NCBI RefSeq assembly: GCF_001667375.1
Contig: NZ_LZIN01000038.1
Span: 1 to 64,000 of the forward strand
DNA from: Mycolicibacter sinensis
GTDB taxonomy: Bacteria > Actinomycetota > Actinomycetes > Mycobacteriales > Mycobacteriaceae
Length of the DNA stretch: 64,000 nt
Direction of reading: 5' to 3'
In this document: positions 58,808 through 64,000 of the stretch, in pieces
Layout: every line of letters starts with the position of its first letter
How positions within the stretch are numbered: the first letter of the stretch is position 1
Notes under the pieces: model-generated
Seen by the model: the letters and a program-made list of their open reading frames with translations, nothing else
The model's database searches: none
What the model was told of the DNA's origin: nothing
Made by a program: the position numbers and the translations under genes

Positions 58808-58870
58808 GCGCGAGCGTGCGTGTCCCCGGCCCGACACGCCGCGAGACCACCGTTTTTGCGCACGCTCGCG
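58808..58870 (+). repeat. Palindromic intergenic repeat, copy 3
   Basis: 63 bp, arms CGCGAGCGTGCG (58809-58820) and CGCACGCTCGCG (58859-58870). Interior nearly identical to copy 1, including ACCGTTTTTGCG before the right arm. It lies between the GH57 and glycosyltransferase genes of one operon, so here it sits within a transcribed spacer. Confidence 0.8.
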
Positions 58871-58921
58871 AGCGGGAGGTACCCCCAGCTCGCGCCGCAC
58901 TGCTCAGAACGGAACAGCCGC

Positions 58922-60166
58922 GTGAAGATTCTGATGGTGTCGTGGGAGTACCCACCGGTGGTGATCGGCGGCCTGGGCCGGCACGTGCATCACCTGTCCA
59001 CCGCGCTGGCCGCCGCCGGTCACGATGTCGTCGTGCTGGCTCGCCGGCCATCGGGCACCGACCCGACCACCCACCCGCTGTCGGACGAGATCAGCGAGGG
59101 CGTACGGGTGGTGGCCGCGGCCCAGGACCCGCACGAGTTCTCCTTCGGCGACGACATGATGGCCTGGACCCTGGCAATGGGTCACTCCATGGTGCGTGCC
59201 GGGCTGTCGTTGAAAACCAATGGCGGCCAGACATTGTGGCGCCCCGACCTGGTGCACGCCCACGACTGGCTGGTGGCGCACCCGGCCATCGCACTGGCCG
59301 AATTCTACGATGTGCCTTTGGTTTCCACGATCCACGCCACCGAGGCCGGCCGGCACTCCGGCTGGGTGTCGGGCTCACTGAGCCGTCAGGTGCACGCGGT
59401 GGAGTCCTGGCTCGTTCGCGAATCCGACTCGCTGATCACCTGTTCGGCCTCCATGCGCGACGAGATCACCGACCTGTTCGGTCCCGGGCTGGCCGAAACC
59501 ACCGTGATTCGCAACGGAATCGATGCCGCCCGTTGGCCGTTCGCCCGCCGCGGGCACCGCACCGGACCGCCAGAGCTGCTGTTCGTCGGGCGGCTCGAAT
59601 ACGAGAAGGGCGTCCACGACGCCATCGCAGCGCTGCCGCGGATCCGGCGGGCCCACCCGGGGACGACGCTGACCGTCGCCGGTGACGGCACCCAACAGGA
59701 CTGGCTGGTCGAATGCGCCCGCAAGCGCCGGGTGCTCAAGGCCACCCGGTTCGTCGGGCGCCTGGACCATGAGGAACTGCTGGCGGCGTTGCACCGCGCG
59801 GATGCCGCCGTGCTGCCCAGCCACTACGAGCCGTTCGGGCTGGCCGCCTTGGAGGCCGCTGCGGCCGGAACCCCGCTGGTGGCATCGAACGTCGGCGGGC
59901 TGGGCGAGGCCGTGATCGACGGTGACACCGGTATGTCGTGTCCGCCGCGCGATGTGCCGGCCCTGGCCTCGGCGGTGTGCGCGGTGCTCGACGACCCGGC
60001 CGCGGCGCAACACCGCGCCGTGGCCGCCCGGGAGCGGCTCAGCGCCGACTTCGACTGGCACACCGTGGCCGACGAGACCGCGCAGGTCTACCTGGCCGCC
60101 AAGCGCCGCGAGCGCGAACCCCAGCCGCGCCGGCCGATCATCGAGCACGCGCTACCGGACCGGTAA
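58922..60166 (+). CDS. Alpha-1,4-glucosyltransferase, GT4 (Rv3032 type)
   Basis: 414 residues from GTG 58922, identical in length to Rv3032. Start VKILMVSWEYPPVVIGGLGRHVHHLS, then DLVHAHDWLVAHPA, FVGRLEYEKGVHDAIAALP and PSHYEPFGLAALEAAAAGTPLVASNVGGLGE (E-x7-E retaining GT-B motif). The homologue elongates MGLP and intracellular glucan. It is 136 bp after the GH57 gene, with a repeat between. Confidence 0.92.
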   Translation: MKILMVSWEYPPVVIGGLGRHVHHLSTALAAAGHDVVVLARRPSGTDPTTHPLSDEISEGVRVVAAAQDPHEFSFGDDMMAWTLAMGHSMVRAGLSLKTNGGQTLWRPDLVHAHDWLVAHPAIALAEFYDVPLVSTIHATEAGRHSGWVSGSLSRQVHAVESWLVRESDSLITCSASMRDEITDLFGPGLAETTVIRNGIDAARWPFARRGHRTGPPELLFVGRLEYEKGVHDAIAALPRIRRAHPGTTLTVAGDGTQQDWLVECARKRRVLKATRFVGRLDHEELLAALHRADAAVLPSHYEPFGLAALEAAAAGTPLVASNVGGLGEAVIDGDTGMSCPPRDVPALASAVCAVLDDPAAAQHRAVAARERLSADFDWHTVADETAQVYLAAKRREREPQPRRPIIEHALPDR

Positions 60167-60172
60167 CGCCCG

Positions 60173-62251
60173 GTGTGGGACCGAATCGCCACCGTAGTCA
60201 CGCACCGTCGGTCGTGGCTGGTGGCACTGGTGATCCTGGCCGCCTCCGCCGCGCTGATGGCATTGGGCGGCCACAACACCGACGCGACCACCTCACCCAC
60301 GCTGCTGCCCGGGTCCTCGGAGTCCGCCGCGGTCGCCGCGGCGCAGCGCGAGTTCCCCGGGGGCGATCGCGCGACCGCGATCCTGGTCGTCACCCGCCAC
60401 GACGGCTCAGCGTTGACGCAGGCCGATCTGGCAGCGGTCGAGCAGGCCCGCGATCGGATGCAGCAGGTGCCGCAGGCACTACCCGGCCTGCCGGCGCCGG
60501 CGCCGGTGTCCGCCGATGGCAAAGCGGCGATCGCCACCGCGCAGGTGAGCACCGCGCTGTCCGGATTCGAGCTTCGTGACGCGGTGCAGGCGCTGCGCGA
60601 GGCGGTCCGCGGCGGGTTGCCCGGCCCGCTGAGCGCGCACCTGACCGGCGGCCCCGCCTTCGGCGCGGATATCGCCGATGCCTTCTCCGGCGCCAACATC
60701 ACCCTGCTGGCGGTGACCGCGCTGGTGGTCGCCCTGCTGTTGATCGTCACCTACCGCTCCCCGGTGCTGTGGCTGCTGCCGCTACTGGCCGTCGCGTTCG
60801 CCGACCGGGTCGCCACCGCGGTGGGCGGGGTGATCGCCAACGCCACCGGGGCCACCTTCGACGGCTCGACGTCCGGGATCACCAGCGTGCTGGTGTTCGG
60901 CGCCGGCACCAACTACGCACTGCTGCTGATCTCGCGCTACCGCGAGGAGCTGCGCCGTTCGCCGGAGCACCGCGGCGCACTGCGCGCCGCCGTCCGTGCC
61001 GCCGGCCCGGCGATCGTGGCCAGCAACGCCACAGTGGTGCTGGCGCTGCTGACCCTGATCGCCGCGAGCATTCCGAGCACCCGCAGCCTGGGGATCTGCG
61101 CGGCCAGTGGCCTGGTGGTGGCCGCGGTGTTCGTGCTGCTCGTGCTGCCCCCGCTGCTGGCGTTGTGCGGCCGAAACGTCTTCTGGCCGTTCATTCCCCG
61201 TGTTGGCGACGGCTCGGGGAACACCGGCTGGCGCCGGGTCGCCGATGCGGTGGGCCGCCGGCCGCTCCCGGTCTGCGTGATTGCGGTGCTGGTGCTGGCG
61301 CTGTTGGCGACCGGGCTGTTCGGCACCCGGATCGGCCTTTCCCAAACCGAGCAGTTCCGGGTCCGCGCCGACTCGGTGACCGGCTTCCAGACCCTGGCCG
61401 AACACTTTCCGGGCGGGGCATCCGACCCGACGGTCATCATCGGGTCCACTGCCCGCACGGCACAGCTGCGGGAGGCCATCACGGCGGTCCCCGGGGTGAC
61501 GTCGGCGGTGCCCACCGGCGCGTCGCCGGCCGGCTCGACCCGGTGGTCGGTGGTGATCGACGCCGCGCCCTCGACCGGTGGCGCCTTCGACACGGTTACC
61601 GCACTGCGGGATTCGGTCCGCACCGTGGACTCCGGTGCGCTGGTGGGCGGTGCCGATGCCCAGGCGCTCGACATCCGCGACGCCGCAGACCGCGACCGCA
61701 AGGTGCTGATCCCGGCGATCCTCGCGGTGGTCCTGGTGGTGCTCTACGTACTGTTGCGGGCCGCGCTGGCCCCGCCGGTGCTGGTCGCTGCGACCGTGCT
61801 CAGTGCGATGGCCGCGCTCGGTCTGGGCGGCTGGGCCAGCATCCACCTGTTCGGTTTTCCCGCGCTCGACGACGGCACACCGCTGTACGCGTTCCTGTTC
61901 CTGGTCGCGCTCGGGGTGGACTACACCATCTTCCTGGTGACGCGTGCCCGCGAGGAGAGCGGCGAACACGGCACCCGCGCCGGCATGGTGGCCGCGGTCG
62001 CCGCCACCGGCGGCGTGATCACCAGCGCGGGAATCGTTCTGGCGGCGGTGTTCTGCGTGCTCGGGGTATTACCGCTGATCGTGCTGACCCAGTTGGGCAT
62101 CATTGTCGGGGTCGGGATCCTGCTGGACACCTTCGTGGTTCGCACCCTGGTCATTCCGGCGTTGTTCACCCTGATCGGCGACCGGATCTGGTGGCCGTCC
62201 AGACCCGCGGCGTCTACAGCGCCCCCAGATACCGCACCCGGTCCGCGATAA
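60173..62251 (+). CDS. MMPL/RND-superfamily transporter
   Basis: 692 residues from GTG 60173, 6 bp after the glycosyltransferase. Two halves, each one leading TM helix, an external loop (e.g. SSESAAVAAAQREFPGGDRAT) and about five more TM helices (ITLLAVTALVVALLLIVTY; ILAVVLVVLYVLLRAALAPP). GAGTNYALLLISRYREEL and LGVDYTIFLVTRAREESGEHGT are the RND proton-relay-type segments. It is of the YdfJ/MMPL size, shorter than MmpL3. It is not part of this locus in M. tuberculosis. Substrate unknown. Confidence 0.85.
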   Translation: MWDRIATVVTHRRSWLVALVILAASAALMALGGHNTDATTSPTLLPGSSESAAVAAAQREFPGGDRATAILVVTRHDGSALTQADLAAVEQARDRMQQVPQALPGLPAPAPVSADGKAAIATAQVSTALSGFELRDAVQALREAVRGGLPGPLSAHLTGGPAFGADIADAFSGANITLLAVTALVVALLLIVTYRSPVLWLLPLLAVAFADRVATAVGGVIANATGATFDGSTSGITSVLVFGAGTNYALLLISRYREELRRSPEHRGALRAAVRAAGPAIVASNATVVLALLTLIAASIPSTRSLGICAASGLVVAAVFVLLVLPPLLALCGRNVFWPFIPRVGDGSGNTGWRRVADAVGRRPLPVCVIAVLVLALLATGLFGTRIGLSQTEQFRVRADSVTGFQTLAEHFPGGASDPTVIIGSTARTAQLREAITAVPGVTSAVPTGASPAGSTRWSVVIDAAPSTGGAFDTVTALRDSVRTVDSGALVGGADAQALDIRDAADRDRKVLIPAILAVVLVVLYVLLRAALAPPVLVAATVLSAMAALGLGGWASIHLFGFPALDDGTPLYAFLFLVALGVDYTIFLVTRAREESGEHGTRAGMVAAVAATGGVITSAGIVLAAVFCVLGVLPLIVLTQLGIIVGVGILLDTFVVRTLVIPALFTLIGDRIWWPSRPAASTAPPDTAPGPR

Positions 62252-63167
62252 CCCGTTGCGACACATCGGTATCGGGTGCCAGCAGATCGAACGCGTGCGG
62301 GCAGCCGGGGTACAGGTGCAGCTCGACGGGAACTCCGGCGGCCAGTAGCCGGTGCGCGAAAATGACGTCTTCTTCGGCGAAGATGTCCAGCCCGCCGACG
62401 TCGAGATAGGCCGGCGGCAGACCGGTCAGGTCATCGGCGCGAGCCGGCGCGGCATAGCCGTCGGCGGCCCCACCGGCCAGCAGCGCACCCCAGCCGGTGG
62501 CGTTGTCGTCATGGCTCCAGGTGAGCACGGCGCTCGCGGCGCCGGCGCCATCACACGTCCGGTCGTCGAGCATCGGGTAGATCAACAGCTGGGCCGCGAT
62601 CGCCGGCCCGCCCCGGTCCCGGGCCAGCAGGCTCACACCGGCGGCCAGTCCCCCACCGGCGCTGTCGCCCATCACGGCCAGCCGGGAGGCGTCGACGCCC
62701 AACTCGGCGGCGTGATCGGCCAGCCAGCACAGCGCCGCATAGCAGTCCTGAAGTGGAACCGGATGCGGGAACTCCGGGGCGACCCGGTAGTCGACGACCA
62801 GCATCGGCACCCCGGATGCGACGACGTAGCCGCGCACCGCCGCGTCGTAGAGCGCACCCAGGCGTGCCCAGTCCAGGATCATCCCGCCGCCATGCAGATA
62901 CAGTGCGGCGCTGCCGGGTTGGACAGCGCCCGAGCGCCGGTACCAGCGCAACCCGATCGTGCTGCCGTCGTCGGATTCCACCGAAAACGACCGCACCTCA
63001 ACGCCGGTTATCGGCGGCCGAGACGCCAACACCCGGTTGAACAGGTGGCCCGCATTGCGGCGGCGGGTGACGACATCGCCGACCGCGGGCGGCGGCACCT
63101 GCTCGCCGCCGCCGTCGCGCATCGCCAGCAACGCCGCGAGCACCTGGGGGTCGGGCGGTCCGGCCAT
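62214..63167 (-). CDS. Hormone-sensitive-lipase-family alpha/beta hydrolase
   Basis: 317 residues. Oxyanion motif HGGG at 92-95; nucleophile S169 in GDSAGGG; Asp near GGLDIFAEED and His in CPHAFDLL complete the triad. Esterase or lipase on short to medium acyl chains (Lip family). Its 3' end overlaps the MMPL gene end by 38 bp (convergent), an unusually long overlap. Confidence 0.88.
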   Translation of the reverse strand: MAGPPDPQVLAALLAMRDGGGEQVPPPAVGDVVTRRRNAGHLFNRVLASRPPITGVEVRSFSVESDDGSTIGLRWYRRSGAVQPGSAALYLHGGGMILDWARLGALYDAAVRGYVVASGVPMLVVDYRVAPEFPHPVPLQDCYAALCWLADHAAELGVDASRLAVMGDSAGGGLAAGVSLLARDRGGPAIAAQLLIYPMLDDRTCDGAGAASAVLTWSHDDNATGWGALLAGGAADGYAAPARADDLTGLPPAYLDVGGLDIFAEEDVIFAHRLLAAGVPVELHLYPGCPHAFDLLAPDTDVSQRVIADRVRYLGAL

Positions 63168-63239
63168 CAGCGCTCCGTCTCACTCGGTGGATCGTGTCGT
63201 CGGCTACGGTAGCGCCGGAGGAGGTGACCGGTCCGTCCC

Positions 63240-64000
63240 ATGCCACTATTGAGCGCCCTGCGCCTGAACATGACCAATGTCCCCGGCGCCGAGCATGCCG
63301 AGCGTTACCGGACGGCGCTGGAGATGGCGTCCTACGCCGACGCCCACGGGGTGACCGCGATCGGTTGCGAAGAGCATCACCTCGCGGCCACCGGATGGTT
63401 ACCGGCCCCGCTGCTGATGGCCGCTGCCGTCGCCGGGTGCACGACGACCATCCGGATCAGCGTGGGCGCGCTGCTGGTGCCGCTCTACGATCCGATCCGG
63501 CTGGCCGAGGACATCGCGGTGCTGGATCAGCTATCCGCCGGGCGAGTCAGCTTCGTGGCCGGAATCGGTTACCGCCCAACGGAATACCAGGCCGTCGGCA
63601 AGGATTTCCGGCGGCGCGGCCGGCTGATGGACGAATGCCTGACGGTGCTGCTGCAAGCTTGGGGCGAGGAACCGTTCGAACTCCACGGCCAGCTGGTCGA
63701 CGTGACACCCAAGCCGTACACCAAGCCGCATCCGATGCTGCTCATCGGCGGCATGAGCGTCGCGGCGGCCCGGCGCGCAGCCCGGTTCGGCCTGCCGTTC
63801 TCGCCGCCGATGCCGATGCCCGACCTCGAAGCGGTCTATCTGGCCGAACTCGCCCGCAACGACAAGCAGGGGTTCGTGTTCAGCCCCGAAAACGGCAACA
63901 CCGTCACGCATCTGAGCGCCGACCCGGACAAGGCCTGGGACCGCTGCGGCGACTACTTCCTCAACGAGGCACGCGAATACGCCTCCTGGGCGGTGCCGCA
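63240..64000 (+). CDS. LLM-class flavin/F420-dependent oxidoreductase, truncated by window end
   Basis: First ~253 residues of an open frame that continues beyond 64000. LLM TIM barrel: MTNVPGAEHAERYRTALEMASYADAHGVTAIGCEEHHL, VGALLVPLYDPIRLAEDIAVLDQLSAGRVSFVAGIGYRPTEY, PHPMLLIGGMSVAAARRAARFGLPF. Cofactor (FMN or F420) not decidable. ATG 63240 is chosen; GGAGGAGG lies 16 bases upstream, rather far, so a start nearby may be missed. Confidence 0.85.
   Translation, partial: MPLLSALRLNMTNVPGAEHAERYRTALEMASYADAHGVTAIGCEEHHLAATGWLPAPLLMAAAVAGCTTTIRISVGALLVPLYDPIRLAEDIAVLDQLSAGRVSFVAGIGYRPTEYQAVGKDFRRRGRLMDECLTVLLQAWGEEPFELHGQLVDVTPKPYTKPHPMLLIGGMSVAAARRAARFGLPFSPPMPMPDLEAVYLAELARNDKQGFVFSPENGNTVTHLSADPDKAWDRCGDYFLNEAREYASWAVP

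Noticed and set aside
60173..62251. Calling the transporter a specific MmpL (e.g. MmpL3 or MmpL11)
   Set aside because: Too short and without the specific neighbours; only the superfamily is supported.

Overview
The window is high-GC chromosomal DNA from a mycobacterium (Mycobacterium sensu lato). The gene order follows the M. tuberculosis segment hupB-leuD-leuC ... gltX ... leuB-serA ... ilvC-ilvN-ilvB ... gatB-pfkA-gatA-gatC ... ligA ... lpqA-mnmA-iscS ... etfA-etfB-Rv3030-Rv3031-Rv3032. Other mycobacterial marks are HupB with a Lys/Ala/Pro tail, LppZ, Cfp6, LpqA, PknH-type lipoproteins, DUF732, a GjpA-like exported protein and many apparent leaderless start sites. The organism is not M. 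tuberculosis: it carries ectABCD, an amidase/racemase island and an MMPL gene next to Rv3032, and it has no ESX block between lpqA and mnmA.

Layout. 1-115 is an artefact-like G/C homopolymer run. 124-8291: hupB, leuDC with a divergent IclR regulator, a PPOX-fold protein, tRNA-Glu and tRNA-Gln, gltX, a fumarylacetoacetate-hydrolase protein and an MFS carrier (Rv2994 type). 8317-17993: accessory island with ectoine/hydroxyectoine synthesis (ectABCD), a DUF3830 protein, then a divergent catabolic-looking locus (amidase and D-2-hydroxyacid dehydrogenase on minus; two tandem maleate-isomerase/arylmalonate-decarboxylase-fold proteins, a GntR regulator and a second Rv2994-type MFS on plus). The two paralogous MFS genes bracket the island. 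17990-27380: leuB-serA, an ATP-grasp protein, ilvBNC behind a transcription attenuator with a Val/Leu/Ala leader peptide, and a self-regulated tetR-hydrolase pair. 27479-40622: envelope and housekeeping genes including gatB, pfkA, gatA, gatC and ligA. 40836-46110: exporter, ArsR-SRPBCC pair, a frame-broken DUF4226-like gene and two PknH-sensor-type lipoproteins around an Rv3015c-like gene. 46121-56288: mnmA, iscS, acyltransferases, dehydrogenase-like genes, a large LuxR/ATPase regulator and etfBA. 56486-64000: genes of the polymethylated glucan (MGLP) cluster, an MMPL transporter, a lipase and a truncated LLM oxidoreductase.

How the genes work together. leuB, leuC, leuD, ilvB, ilvN, ilvC and serA cover much of branched-chain and serine synthesis. 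The attenuator upstream of ilvB should sense charged Val/Leu/Ala tRNAs. GltX, tRNA-Glu, tRNA-Gln and GatCAB together form the indirect Gln-tRNA route. IscS supplies sulfur to MnmA. The Rv3030-Rv3032 homologues methylate, branch and elongate alpha-glucan. The island makes ectoine and 5-hydroxyectoine and also encodes a substrate-inducible pathway whose substrate cannot be read from sequence.

The least explained items are: the divergent amidase/dehydrogenase/double-racemase locus with two promoters overlapping head-on; a folded RNA candidate between ectA and ectB; a three-way-junction candidate in front of ligA; a three-copy palindromic repeat; and a 33-codon orphan ORF at 31505.
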